Numbered from the stretch's first letter, positions 1-7,571 are shown. The stretch is 14,780 bases of DNA from CAZJDM01 sp964544765 (GCA_964544765.1 CAZJDM010000116.1:1-14780); one strand, 5' to 3'. Numbers and translations: made by a program. The notes: generated from the sequence alone by a model not told the origin.

Positions 1-1337
1 GCCTCTATATAAACGCCTTCCTTTAGTTTTACTGGGAAACTATTTCTCTTGCGCCCTAATATATTCGATGGATTTCCATCTGTCTCGGTAGGCTCATTAC
101 CATCTGTCTCGGTAGGCTCATTACCGCCTGTCTCGGTAGGCTCATTACCGCCTGTCTCAGTAGGTTCATTACCAGCAGCTGTTTCAAAAGATTTTTTTCC
201 CCAGGTAAAAGCTTTGTTTTTTAATACCCGAAAAGTTACTCCATTTACCCACCTAATTCTAGGTTGATCTGATCCTGCTCTAGTAATGGTATAAGGCAGT
301 TTTTTCACCCTGCTAACCTTTGGAGATTGTAGCCGCCATACATCATACTCCTTTACAGCTTGGAGAAGAGTTAAATAACTTAGAAAATAACTATCCTTAC
401 TAATTTCATCGTAATACAAAATAATGCCGATCAGCTCACCACTATCTTCTAAAAATACTCCCCCACCACTCATTCCATTATAGATTCTGGCTTTAACTCT
501 AAATATATGATCTGCGCCTATAGCATTATAGTTTTCACCTAATACTGTATTAATAGGAACTTTAGAAAGATCAATCTTTTCGATATCACCAGTTTTAACT
601 ATATTTTTACTGCCAGCAATACCAGCGTTTCTACTATTTGTTGAACCTCGGTATCCTCTGATAACCAAGTTGGGCCATTTGAATTGCCTATCTAATTCAT
701 TCCATTCAATTGATCCAGGAATAGATTCTCTATAACACTGATAGGCTTTCCAAGGACTAGTAAGAGATCGTAAATATTCTCTAAACATTGTTGTATGAAC
801 CATGTAATATAGAGGGTTCTGTTTCTTAAAAAATTCGGTAACAGCAATCATACCACTGTTTTTCAATATTGATTGATACTGACTAAAACTATCTTTAAAA
901 GAAATTTCACTAGGTCGAGCCAGTTGATCATCAAAATGCTTAATAGAAAAAACAGACAAATCATATTGAGAAAGATGGAAAATATCTTGCTCATCAACTG
1001 TAAAATTTCTACCAGCAAAAGATATACCAAACTGCTTAAATTTATAGGCTAAAACATGATAGGCAGTTGCGAAAATATACCTATATTCATTACCCTCTTT
1101 ACCCTCTTTATCTATCCTTATTAATGTTGCCGTACCAAATACTTTGTTCTGGTTACATCCTTTATCTCCATTACAGGCTCTATTATTAGGTTCATCAACC
1201 AATATTGATAATTGGGCCATTCCTGAAAATTCTTGCTCTGCTTCTTGAGCTTGAATAATAATCGGATAGCTAATAACACTAAGAACGATATGAAGGTAAA
1301 TTAATAATAAAAGAAATATTCGAAGATAAAAATACAT
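1..1337 (-). CDS. Secreted trypsin-like serine protease, partial (C-terminus beyond left edge)
   Basis: The 445 visible codons read on the minus strand from ATG at 1337. An in-frame TAA lies just upstream, so no earlier start is possible; no clear Shine-Dalgarno is seen. Residues 1-31 form a hydrophobic signal peptide (probable cut near IIQA/QEAEQ). A chymotrypsin-fold protease domain follows. GTATLI is near 68-73, the histidine is in FATAYHVL (H94), the aspartate in YDLSVF (D126) and the nucleophile in NGMSGGGVF (S290), so the triad is complete. The usual TAAHC and GDSGGP are altered to TAYHV and GMSGGG. C55 and C61 could pair. After the domain (about residue 340) comes a basic linker, then an eight-residue acidic repeat (GNEPTET plus G or D) at about 389-420, then more sequence leaving the window. 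Inference: an exported or surface protease with a flexible stalk separating it from a C-terminal module. The substrate is unknown. Confidence 0.8.
   Translation of the reverse strand, partial: MYFYLRIFLLLLIYLHIVLSVISYPIIIQAQEAEQEFSGMAQLSILVDEPNNRACNGDKGCNQNKVFGTATLIRIDKEGKEGNEYRYIFATAYHVLAYKFKQFGISFAGRNFTVDEQDIFHLSQYDLSVFSIKHFDDQLARPSEISFKDSFSQYQSILKNSGMIAVTEFFKKQNPLYYMVHTTMFREYLRSLTSPWKAYQCYRESIPGSIEWNELDRQFKWPNLVIRGYRGSTNSRNAGIAGSKNIVKTGDIEKIDLSKVPINTVLGENYNAIGADHIFRVKARIYNGMSGGGVFLEDSGELIGIILYYDEISKDSYFLSYLTLLQAVKEYDVWRLQSPKVSRVKKLPYTITRAGSDQPRIRWVNGVTFRVLKNKAFTWGKKSFETAAGNEPTETGGNEPTETGGNEPTETDGNEPTETDGNPSNILGRKRNSFPVKLKEGVYIE
76..171 (-). repeat. 24-bp tandem repeat, four copies, in the protease gene
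   Basis: Four head-to-tail 24-bp units (76-99, 100-123, 124-147, 148-171) differ at only a few positions. Read on the minus strand they encode GNEPTET followed by G or D. The unit is a multiple of three, so copy-number change keeps the frame. The product is an acidic, proline- and threonine-containing linker. Confidence 0.92.
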
Positions 1338-1560
1338 AATAATTTAAGTAAATAAGGCTGGGAATTTCAACCATAAAGAATAGATATATATCAAACTCTT
1401 AATAAATATACAATAAAACAAATTTACGAACAATTTACCATGCATTTTAGCATGTTACCAAAACATACCAACAAACCCCCTACAAAAAAATATGTTTTCA
1501 GTAAATGTAATATTATGATAAATCAATAAAATAAGCACAGTGTGCAGGTTTTACTACAAG

Positions 1561-3195
1561 TTAAGATTCGTTCATATAAGGGTAACGGAAATCTTTAGGT
1601 GGCTCATAGGTTTCTTTAATAGTTCTGGCACTAACCCATCTTAAAAGATTAAGTTTACTACCGGCTTTATCGTTGGTACCACTACCTCTAGCGCCTCCAA
1701 ACGGTTGCTGTCCTACTACCGCTCCAGTGGGTTTATCATTTACATAAAAATTACCGGCAGAATTCACCAAGGCTCTGGTCATTCTATCAATGTAATACCT
1801 GTTTTTAGCAAAGATAGCACCTGTTAAAGCGTATATACCGGTTTTATCAACTATTTCTAATGTTTCGTCTAATTTATCATCCTGATAAATATAAAAAGTA
1901 AGTACCGGACCAAAAATTTCCTCCTCCATGGTTTTAAACTGAGGATTGATAGTCATTATAATTGTAGGCGAAACAAAATATCCTTTCGAATCATCACAAT
2001 CACCACCAAAAACAACATCCGCGTCTTTAGCTTCCTTAGCAAAAGAAATATAGTCTTTAATTTTATTAAAGGAACCGCGATCAATAACCGCTCCCATAAA
2101 TGTTTGAAAGTCTTCTACATCCCCCACCTTTATCTGCTTAAGACTCTCTTGCATTTTCTCCCAAAAATCACTCCAAATAGAGCTGGGTATATATGCTCTA
2201 CTAAGAGCTGAGCACTTCTGCCCTTGATACTCAAAAGCTCCTCTAATGCAAGCAGCAACAAGCGCATCCTGATCACAATCACTATGGGCAATCAAGAAAT
2301 CCTTACCTCCCGTCTCTCCCACAATTCGAGGATAGGAGTTATATTTACCAATGTTGTTCCCAATAGATTTCCACATATCCTGAAAGACTCTAGTTGAACC
2401 AGTAAAATGCACTCCTCCTAGATCCGGGTGTGATAGAACCGCATTTCCTATAACCGGGCCGCTACCAGGAATGAAATTGATTACTCCCTCCGGCAAACCT
2501 GCTTCCTCTAATAGTTTCATTAGGAAATATCCAGAATAAACCGACGTACTAGCTGGCTTCCATACAACTGTATTACCCATCATCGCTGGAGCAGTCGGTA
2601 AATTACCCGCTATAGCAGTAAAATTAAACGGAGTTACCGCAAAAACAAATCCTTCAAGAGGGCGGTACTCTAACTTATTCCATATTCCTTTAGCACTTCC
2701 TGGTTGTTCATTAAATATCTCAGATAAATAATAAGCATTAAAACGCCAAAAATCAATTAACTCACAGGCCGAATCAATTTCAGCTTGAAAAGCATTCTTA
2801 CTTTGCCCCAGCATGGTTGCCGCGTTTAATTTGGCCCTCCAACTACCAGAAAGCAACTCTGCAGCCTTTAAGAAGACTCCTACTCGCTCTTGCCACGGAA
2901 AATTGGCCCATTTATCTTTAGCTTCGCTGGTAGCCTGAATAGCTTGTAAAACTGATTCTTCATTACCTTTATGGTAAGTTCCTAATACTAAGGAATTATC
3001 ATGTGGAGATCTTATCTCAACAGTATCACCAGTTTTTATTTCCTTACCTCCAATTATCAAAGGGATGTCAACCTTAGAGCCTTCTTTTAACTCTGTAATT
3101 GCTCTTTTAAGATCCTTTTTTTCTATACTGCCTGACAAATAGCTCATTATTGGTTCATTACTTGGGAATGGGGGCTTAAAAATACCATTTGACAT
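1561..3195 (-). CDS. pruA: L-glutamate gamma-semialdehyde dehydrogenase (1-pyrroline-5-carboxylate dehydrogenase)
   Basis: Oxidises glutamate-gamma-semialdehyde (from P5C) to glutamate with NAD+, the second step of proline catabolism; cytosolic. The 544-aa product has the length and layout of the monofunctional ALDH4A1-type enzyme rather than a PutA fusion. Visible landmarks in 544-aa numbering: the cofactor-binding segment VTPFNFTAIAGNLP (about 187-200), the FTGST loop (about 264), the general-base glutamate in VGETGGK (E294), the catalytic cysteine in GQKCSA (C328), EEIFGPVL (about 425-432), and GQQPFGGARGSGTNDKAG near 495-512, diagnostic of the family. The end, IKETYEPP...YPYM, resembles the family C-terminus. 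Start choice: an in-frame TTG at 3216 is possible, but ATG at 3195 has GAGG six bases upstream and gives the typical N-terminus. No putA-like proline dehydrogenase is visible nearby. Family assignment is very secure. Confidence 0.95.
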   Translation of the reverse strand: MSNGIFKPPFPSNEPIMSYLSGSIEKKDLKRAITELKEGSKVDIPLIIGGKEIKTGDTVEIRSPHDNSLVLGTYHKGNEESVLQAIQATSEAKDKWANFPWQERVGVFLKAAELLSGSWRAKLNAATMLGQSKNAFQAEIDSACELIDFWRFNAYYLSEIFNEQPGSAKGIWNKLEYRPLEGFVFAVTPFNFTAIAGNLPTAPAMMGNTVVWKPASTSVYSGYFLMKLLEEAGLPEGVINFIPGSGPVIGNAVLSHPDLGGVHFTGSTRVFQDMWKSIGNNIGKYNSYPRIVGETGGKDFLIAHSDCDQDALVAACIRGAFEYQGQKCSALSRAYIPSSIWSDFWEKMQESLKQIKVGDVEDFQTFMGAVIDRGSFNKIKDYISFAKEAKDADVVFGGDCDDSKGYFVSPTIIMTINPQFKTMEEEIFGPVLTFYIYQDDKLDETLEIVDKTGIYALTGAIFAKNRYYIDRMTRALVNSAGNFYVNDKPTGAVVGQQPFGGARGSGTNDKAGSKLNLLRWVSARTIKETYEPPKDFRYPYMNES

Positions 3196-3245
3196 AAAAG
3201 ACCTCACTTTTTTCAAACAATTAATACATTATAAAAGATTTTCAG

Positions 3246-3272
3246 ATTATAAATAATACCAAGATATTTCAA
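3246..3272 (-). promoter_or_regulatory. Candidate sigma70-type promoter for pruA
   Basis: On the minus strand, TTGAAA (3272-3267) is followed after 15 bp by TATAAT (3251-3246), about 50 bp upstream of the chosen pruA ATG. The spacer is short and the region is AT-rich, so this is a suggestion only. Confidence 0.35.
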
Positions 3273-3343
3273 GAAGATTCGTCATACAAAGCAAGAAAAA
3301 AATACTAGACTAGCGCAAAATTTTGAAGATGGATTTATAACTA

Positions 3344-3380
3344 GTTTGTCAAAACTTGGAAGATAACCGTTTGTCAAAAC
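3344..3380. repeat. Pair of 12-bp direct repeats, 25 bp apart
   Basis: gtttgtcaaaac occurs exactly at 3344-3355 and 3369-3380. The second copy covers the stop codon of the exonuclease-like gene (TGA at 3376-3374 on the minus strand). Each copy has GTTT/AAAC ends. No function can be assigned. Confidence 0.5.
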
Positions 3381-3979
3381 AAAGTGGCTTGATATTCCAA
3401 TTGAGGCGGCCTAATGGGATAGAACTCTGGCTTAGCTTCACAGGCCAGACGTTCATTGGTGAACATATACTCAAATAAAGCTTTTTCTTGCATAACATCA
3501 TTTAAACAATAATCTACTACTTTTCCTATCTTACCTTCTTGATACCAGATAGGAGCCAAAGCTCCATTAGCCGTTTTTAATGGAAGATTGAGGGTCTTTA
3601 AATGGCTATCTAAGGAAAAACCTCTACCTCTAGGCTCTCCCGCTCCTATTCTACTTACCTGCAACATATCGTAATTACGCAATAAATTATCTTCTTTTAA
3701 GGGATAACCACTAGCTCTTAACAATTTATTATCAAAATTAATGTGATTAAACGCTACAATCAAGGTATCTGGCTCATTGAGTCTGTCAACCAGCTCATCC
3801 ATGTTATCATCCATAAAAACCCTGTATTTTTCAGAACGGTAATCATATAAACAACCAACACTGATTCCCATTTCATCCAAACTTTTCCAACCGTTAGAGC
3901 ATTTTTCTATTGGTTTTTTTATTTCTAAATCATAAACTACAATATTCTTTCCTGCTAAGTCACGAACATTTCTGGACAT
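3374..3979 (-). CDS. RNase H-fold 3'-5' exonuclease-like protein (DEDDy type)
   Basis: A 201-aa soluble protein with the four acidic positions of a DnaQ/DEDD exonuclease. VYDLEI supplies D17 and E19 (Exo I), AFNHINFDNKLL supplies D83 (Exo II), and DYCLNDV supplies Y157-x3-D161 (Exo III, tyrosine variant). The region GFSLDSHLKTL (about 120-130) matches the Exo II/III connector seen in polymerase-proofreading and predicted-exonuclease families. There is no polymerase, helicase or HRDC domain, so it is a stand-alone nuclease domain. The last 20 residues end in PPQLEYQATLF, which has the look of a QxxLF clamp-binding peptide, but that is speculative. AGAGG lies 6 bases before the ATG. It is the minus-strand gene upstream of pruA with a gap of about 180 bp, probably separately transcribed. 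Substrate (RNA or DNA) is unknown. Confidence 0.75.
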   Translation of the reverse strand: MSRNVRDLAGKNIVVYDLEIKKPIEKCSNGWKSLDEMGISVGCLYDYRSEKYRVFMDDNMDELVDRLNEPDTLIVAFNHINFDNKLLRASGYPLKEDNLLRNYDMLQVSRIGAGEPRGRGFSLDSHLKTLNLPLKTANGALAPIWYQEGKIGKVVDYCLNDVMQEKALFEYMFTNERLACEAKPEFYPIRPPQLEYQATLF

Positions 3980-4142
3980 TTTTTACCTCTCTTCATTCTT
4001 GCACTTGAATTTACCTCTGTAAATTAGCTAATTTATCTAGAAATGAGGTTTATCAATAAATATAACCCTAGTCAACCGTTGCTTCAGCCTGACAAATAAT
4101 CTTGCTTTATCAAAGCGATATCGCTAAATAACATTCAAACGC

Positions 4143-4170
4143 TTGCTATTTTTTTCAATTATGCTATACA
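4143..4170 (+). promoter_or_regulatory. Promoter for the lytic transglycosylase-pyrD unit
   Basis: TTGCTA (4143-4148) and TATACA (4165-4170) are separated by 16 bp. Transcription would begin near 4177, leaving a short leader that contains the purine-rich ribosome site at 4179-4189 and favouring translation from ATG at 4198 rather than GTG at 4177. Confidence 0.5.
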
Positions 4171-4197
4171 CAAGCGGTGGAGGAGAGGGACAACAAC

Positions 4198-5052
4198 ATG
4201 AAAACCTTGGTTAGGAACGGTCAGAACATCATACAGCACTACCGTTTTATCCTTTTTCTAGTAATTTTTTCCATAACTGCAAATTTCACACTACCCTCAT
4301 CGAAAAATTCCAATAAAAGTAGATTCTTAAGTAATTCCACAACTATTAATTCTTATCAAATTACTGATAAAACAGCCAAATCAACTCCTAAACTATTATT
4401 TACCTTCAATACCTCACCGAAACCTCTCTTTACCTTAACATTAAACTCTCGAATCCCTGTAATAGGAATAAACCCTATTGAAATTAATTTAGAAAACTCT
4501 ACGGTTTTTAGGGATCAATTGCCCTTAAAAATAGATCCTAAACAAATGCGCAGAGATTATAAATATATCGAACATATACGCAAATTTAACTCTGAACTAA
4601 CTCTTTTAAGAGCTATTGATATCTTATATTATAATAAAAAATTTGCCCAAAAATACGATATTGACTTAAGCTTATTGTTCGCCATTCAGCAAAAAGAAAG
4701 TAATTTTAGACCTTATGCCCTTAGTAGTGCCGGAGCTATTGGTATCTGTCAAGTCATGTATGGATTCGCCGTTAAAATCGCCAAGATTTACAACATCCCT
4801 TTGAACAAAAAGTGGGAGTTATTTGAATTAGATAAAAATATCGAAATTGCCAGCGCCATTATTCATCACCTATTTGAAAAATACAGTCATTTTAAAAACC
4901 GGAACTATAAATATAAAGTAATATTTGCTGATTATAATGGCGGACATCATCAGGCCAAGCGGTTTCGCTTAAAACAGCAATTGTATACCGAAACTCGTCA
5001 ATACATTCACCGAACATTTAAAATCTACCAAAAGTATTTAACCATCAATTGA
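4198..5052 (+). CDS. Membrane-anchored or secreted lytic transglycosylase (SLT domain)
   Basis: Cleaves peptidoglycan glycan strands between MurNAc and GlcNAc with 1,6-anhydro product formation; acts in the periplasm. The 284-aa product starts with a positively charged tail and one hydrophobic segment (about 16-31), which could be a signal peptide or anchor. A low-complexity Ser/Thr/Asn/Lys-rich stretch runs to about 100. The C-terminal SLT domain (about 140-275) has the catalytic glutamate in QQKESNFRPYA (E167), the GAIGICQVM motif (about 179-187) and ADYNGG (about 244-249), the three classical SLT motifs. Start: ATG at 4198 preceded by AGGAGAGG nine bases upstream; GTG at 4177 would add seven residues but lies at the predicted transcription start. 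pyrD follows 45 bp later with no terminator, so the two are probably co-transcribed. Confidence 0.85.
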   Translation: MKTLVRNGQNIIQHYRFILFLVIFSITANFTLPSSKNSNKSRFLSNSTTINSYQITDKTAKSTPKLLFTFNTSPKPLFTLTLNSRIPVIGINPIEINLENSTVFRDQLPLKIDPKQMRRDYKYIEHIRKFNSELTLLRAIDILYYNKKFAQKYDIDLSLLFAIQQKESNFRPYALSSAGAIGICQVMYGFAVKIAKIYNIPLNKKWELFELDKNIEIASAIIHHLFEKYSHFKNRNYKYKVIFADYNGGHHQAKRFRLKQQLYTETRQYIHRTFKIYQKYLTIN

Positions 5053-5097
5053 TATTTTCACTATCATTTGAAATTAATATCCTTTATCATCCAACGC

Positions 5098-6222
5098 ATG
5101 TATCGGTTACTTAGGTCATTATTATTCCAGCTAGAACCAGAAAACGCCCATTCTTTGGTTGCTTTACTTAGTAGGGTCTATTGTCCTTTGCCTCTTATCC
5201 CTGGATTACTCGATAAATATTTCTATATAAAAAATGATAAATTAAAAATCAATTTGTGGGGAATCAACTTCCCCAATCCTGTGGGAATTGCGGCTGGGTT
5301 GGATAAAAACGCTACCTTACATCCCTTTTTTCATCATCTAGGTTTCTCTTTCACTGAAATAGGAACCATAACCAATCTACCATGGACCGGCAATCCCAAG
5401 CCTCGAATTTTTCGCCTCCCAAGTGATGAAGCCATTATTAATCGCATGGGGCTTTGTAACCTTGGCGCCCAAAAGATTAGTAAGACATTATCCATTAACA
5501 GAAAATATCCCATTGGCATAAATATCGCTAAAACACCTGATTACCAGATTACAGGAGATGAAAGCATCAATGATTTTATCGCTTGTTACCAGGCTCTAAG
5601 TCCATTCGCCGATTATATAACTCTTAATATCAGTTGCCCCAACACTGAGGAAGGCAAAACTTTTGAGGACCCCGCAACTTTAGATAATCTACTTCAAAAA
5701 CTCGTAAAATATAAAACAACTCCACTTTTGATCAAACTCTCTTCCGATTTAGCAGACTCCGATCTAGCAGACTCTGATCTAGCAGACTCTGATCTAGCAA
5801 ACTGTGGTCCAGGCTCCAGTATATTAACTGAGATTATTTCCGTCGCCCAACAACATCAAATTGATGGTTATGTTATCGCAAATACTTCTACCAAACGCGA
5901 TGGTCTCAACACTCCCATGGATCAAATAAATCAAATTGGCAAAGGTGGATTAAGTGGTAAACCTGTACGTTCTAAATCCACAAAATTGATTAAAATGGTT
6001 TACCAGGCAACTAATGGTAAAACTCCTATTATAGGAGTAGGAGGAATAGATTCCGCCGAGACCGCATATCAAAAAATTAAAGCTGGCGCTTCTTTACTAC
6101 AGCTATTTACAGGTTTTATTTATCAGGGTCCGTCTTTAGCTAGAAAAATTAATCTAGGATTATTAGAATTATTAAAACAAGACGGTTTTGATCATCTAAA
6201 AGACGCTATCGGCACTGAATAA
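5098..6222 (+). CDS. pyrD: Dihydroorotate dehydrogenase (class 2, quinone-type) with Cys at the catalytic position
   Basis: Oxidises dihydroorotate to orotate in pyrimidine synthesis, using FMN and (class 2) membrane quinone. 374 aa from ATG 5098; the N-terminus YRLLRSLLFQLEPENAH aligns with the quinone-channel helices of class 2 enzymes, so this start is preferred over TTG at 5068. Motifs: GIAAGLDKN (about 63-71), GNPKPRIFRL (about 98-107), NRMGLCNLGA (about 115-124), LNISCPNT (176-183), LIKLSSDL (about 211-218, FMN lysine K213), ANTSTKRDG, GKGGLSG, IGVGGI and the LLQLFTGFIYQGP end. Two oddities: the catalytic base position is C180 where E. coli and human enzymes have Ser, as in class 1; and a DLADS repeat (217-236) lengthens the loop after the FMN-lysine strand. 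No strong Shine-Dalgarno precedes the ATG, so translation may depend on the upstream gene. The FMN motifs are intact, so it is probably active. Confidence 0.93.
   Translation: MYRLLRSLLFQLEPENAHSLVALLSRVYCPLPLIPGLLDKYFYIKNDKLKINLWGINFPNPVGIAAGLDKNATLHPFFHHLGFSFTEIGTITNLPWTGNPKPRIFRLPSDEAIINRMGLCNLGAQKISKTLSINRKYPIGINIAKTPDYQITGDESINDFIACYQALSPFADYITLNISCPNTEEGKTFEDPATLDNLLQKLVKYKTTPLLIKLSSDLADSDLADSDLADSDLANCGPGSSILTEIISVAQQHQIDGYVIANTSTKRDGLNTPMDQINQIGKGGLSGKPVRSKSTKLIKMVYQATNGKTPIIGVGGIDSAETAYQKIKAGASLLQLFTGFIYQGPSLARKINLGLLELLKQDGFDHLKDAIGTE
5746..5805 (+). repeat. 15-bp x 4 in-frame tandem repeat inside pyrD
   Basis: Four units (5746-5760, 5761-5775, 5776-5790, 5791-5805), the middle two identical, encode DLADS-DLADS-DLADS-DLANC. 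They sit directly after the strand that carries the FMN-contacting lysine and lengthen a surface loop relative to the E. coli enzyme. Confidence 0.93.
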
Positions 6223-6228
6223 AGCCTT

Positions 6229-6283
6229 CAGTTATCAGTTTTCTGTCATCAAAAAAGTTACTTTAACTGACAGCTGATGACTG
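6229..6283. repeat. Long imperfect inverted repeat between pyrD and the DUF1015 gene
   Basis: Outer arms 6229-6238 (cagttatcag) and 6274-6283 (ctgatgactg) pair over 10 bp with one G-U. Inner arms 6243-6248 (ctgtca) and 6268-6273 (tgacag) pair perfectly. It starts 7 bp after the pyrD stop and could fold in the 3' end of that mRNA. A direct repeat gactgttga (6279-6287, 6291-6299) follows. It may be a REP- or MITE-like intergenic element. Confidence 0.6.
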
Positions 6284-6300
6284 TTGAGTTGACTGTTGAC

Positions 6301-6317
6301 TGCGGCCAAAGGCCGCA
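6301..6317. terminator. GC-rich hairpin between convergent genes, possible bidirectional terminator
   Basis: tgcggcc-aaa-ggccgca: a perfect 7-bp stem with a 3-nt loop, almost all G/C in an AT-rich setting. It directly abuts the stop codon of the minus-strand DUF1015 gene (6318-6320) and lies 78 bp past the pyrD stop. No U-tract follows on either strand, so rho-independent termination would be imperfect. Confidence 0.5.
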
Positions 6318-7562
6318 TTATGATAATTTATTAATGATCAATCCACTGCGTAGTTTAGGTTCAAACCATGTCGACTTAGGCGGCATAACCTCACCAGCAT
6401 CAGCTATCCGCATTAGATCCTCAATACTGGTTGGATACATGGAAAACGCTATTTTCATCTCGCCACTGTTGCAACGCTTTTCCAGCTCTCCAAGCCCTCT
6501 TATTCCACCGACAAAATCTATTCTACTATCTGTACGCGGATCTTGTATCCCTAAAATTGGTGATAAAACTAATTCCTGCAATACAGAAACATCTAAAGAT
6601 TTAACTGGATCGTTTTCATCAACCAAACCTTCCTTAAGAGTAAGGTTATACCATTTTTGATCTAAATACATACCTATTTGATGTCGTTTAGTAGGGGAAT
6701 AAGCATCATCACTACTTTCAATTACAAAGTTTTGAGATAATCGAGTCATAAACTCATCTGAGGACAATTGATTTAAATCCTTGACCACTCTATTGTAAGG
6801 CAGAATATGAAGTTCATTATCTGGAAATAGCACCGTTAAAAAATAATTAAAGGGTTCATCACCTGAATAAGACTTTGCTCTGTTTCTGCGCATCTCTCCT
6901 ACCTTATAGGCCGCGGCACTTCTATGATGACCGTCCGCAACATAAAGACAAGGTGTTTGTTGAAATAGATTTTGAATTTTACCAATAACTCGCTGATCAT
7001 CAACCACCCATAAGGTATGACGCACCTTATCTGATAGTATAAAATTATATTCGGGTGCATGATTATTTATCCAGGAAGATACTACCTGAGAAAGTTCATC
7101 ATTATGACGGTAAGTTAAAAATACCGGACCTGTATTAGCATCACAATAGTCAACATGATTAATACGATCCTGTTCTTTTGATTTCCTGGTAAACTCGTGC
7201 TTTTTAATAACATCATTCTTATAATCATCAATACTGGCCGTTCCAACTACTCCGGTCTGAACTCGTCCATCCATCTCTTGTTGATAAAGATAAAATCGGT
7301 CTTCCTGATCTCGAAATAAAATATTTTGATCTACCAGGGAGTTTAAATTATCTCTAGCTTTTTCATAAACCTCTTTACTATATAAGTCGACATTAACATC
7401 CAAATCCACTTCAGATTTAACCACATGCAAAAAGGAGTTAGGTTGACCCTTTACTTCCTCTCTAGCTTCTTCACTATTAATAACATCGTAGGGATTTGAA
7501 GCTACCTTCTCCACCATTTCTTTAACTGGTCTTAATCCTTTAAAAGGTTTAACTGTTGCCAT
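6318..7562 (-). CDS. DUF1015 family protein (COG4198)
   Basis: A 414-aa cytosolic protein, full length for this widely conserved but poorly characterised family. Family landmarks: the start MATVKPFKGLRP, ASNPYDVI (about 21-28), KKHEFTRKSKEQDR (about 120-133), DANTGPVFLTY (about 141-151), the invariant VADGHHRSAAA (about 208-218), ILPYNRVVKDL and the C-terminus EPKLRSGLIINKL. The paired histidines H212/H213 and R214 look like a catalytic or metal/nucleotide site. An upstream GTG-type extension to 7664 exists in frame, but ATG at 7562 has a near-perfect GGAGGA site at 7571-7566 and the family N-terminus, which decides the start. Some relatives are annotated as kinase-like or beside amino-acid genes; no reaction can be assigned here. 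It lies 129 bp downstream of an unrelated secreted-protein gene and is convergent with pyrD. Confidence 0.9.
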   Translation of the reverse strand: MATVKPFKGLRPVKEMVEKVASNPYDVINSEEAREEVKGQPNSFLHVVKSEVDLDVNVDLYSKEVYEKARDNLNSLVDQNILFRDQEDRFYLYQQEMDGRVQTGVVGTASIDDYKNDVIKKHEFTRKSKEQDRINHVDYCDANTGPVFLTYRHNDELSQVVSSWINNHAPEYNFILSDKVRHTLWVVDDQRVIGKIQNLFQQTPCLYVADGHHRSAAAYKVGEMRRNRAKSYSGDEPFNYFLTVLFPDNELHILPYNRVVKDLNQLSSDEFMTRLSQNFVIESSDDAYSPTKRHQIGMYLDQKWYNLTLKEGLVDENDPVKSLDVSVLQELVLSPILGIQDPRTDSRIDFVGGIRGLGELEKRCNSGEMKIAFSMYPTSIEDLMRIADAGEVMPPKSTWFEPKLRSGLIINKLS

Positions 7563-7565
7563 GTT

Positions 7566-7571
7566 TCCTCC
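7566..7571 (-). promoter_or_regulatory. Strong ribosome binding site setting the DUF1015 start
   Basis: tcctcc on the plus strand reads GGAGGA on the minus strand, three bases before ATG at 7562. Just upstream are two TATAAT-like boxes (around 7574-7592), one inside the small palindrome GGTATAATACC, without a convincing -35 element. Confidence 0.7.

Noticed and set aside
49..267. Plus-strand 72-residue frame with Val/Gly/Ser repeats
   Set aside because: It is the antisense shadow of the protease gene's tandem repeat; the minus-strand frame has signal peptide and catalytic triad.
1440..1455. Short inverted repeat catgc/gcatg and the palindrome gcacagtgtgc (about 1536-1546) after pruA
   Set aside because: Stems of 4-5 bp with no clear U-tract; too weak to call a terminator.
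4021..4034. 14-bp palindrome aaattagctaattt, also found at 13664-13677
   Set aside because: The second copy is coding sequence (the KLANLA codons), and AT-rich palindromes of this length are expected about once per window, so a shared regulatory role is unlikely.
4114..4125. Perfect 12-bp palindrome agcgatatcgct upstream of the transglycosylase promoter
   Set aside because: About three to four such palindromes are expected by chance in a window this long, and no second copy supports an operator.
5068..5097. TTG start adding ten residues to PyrD
   Set aside because: The ATG at 5098 gives the family N-terminus; neither has a strong ribosome site.
5334..5519. Minus-strand frame inside pyrD
   Set aside because: Shadow of the well supported pyrD frame.
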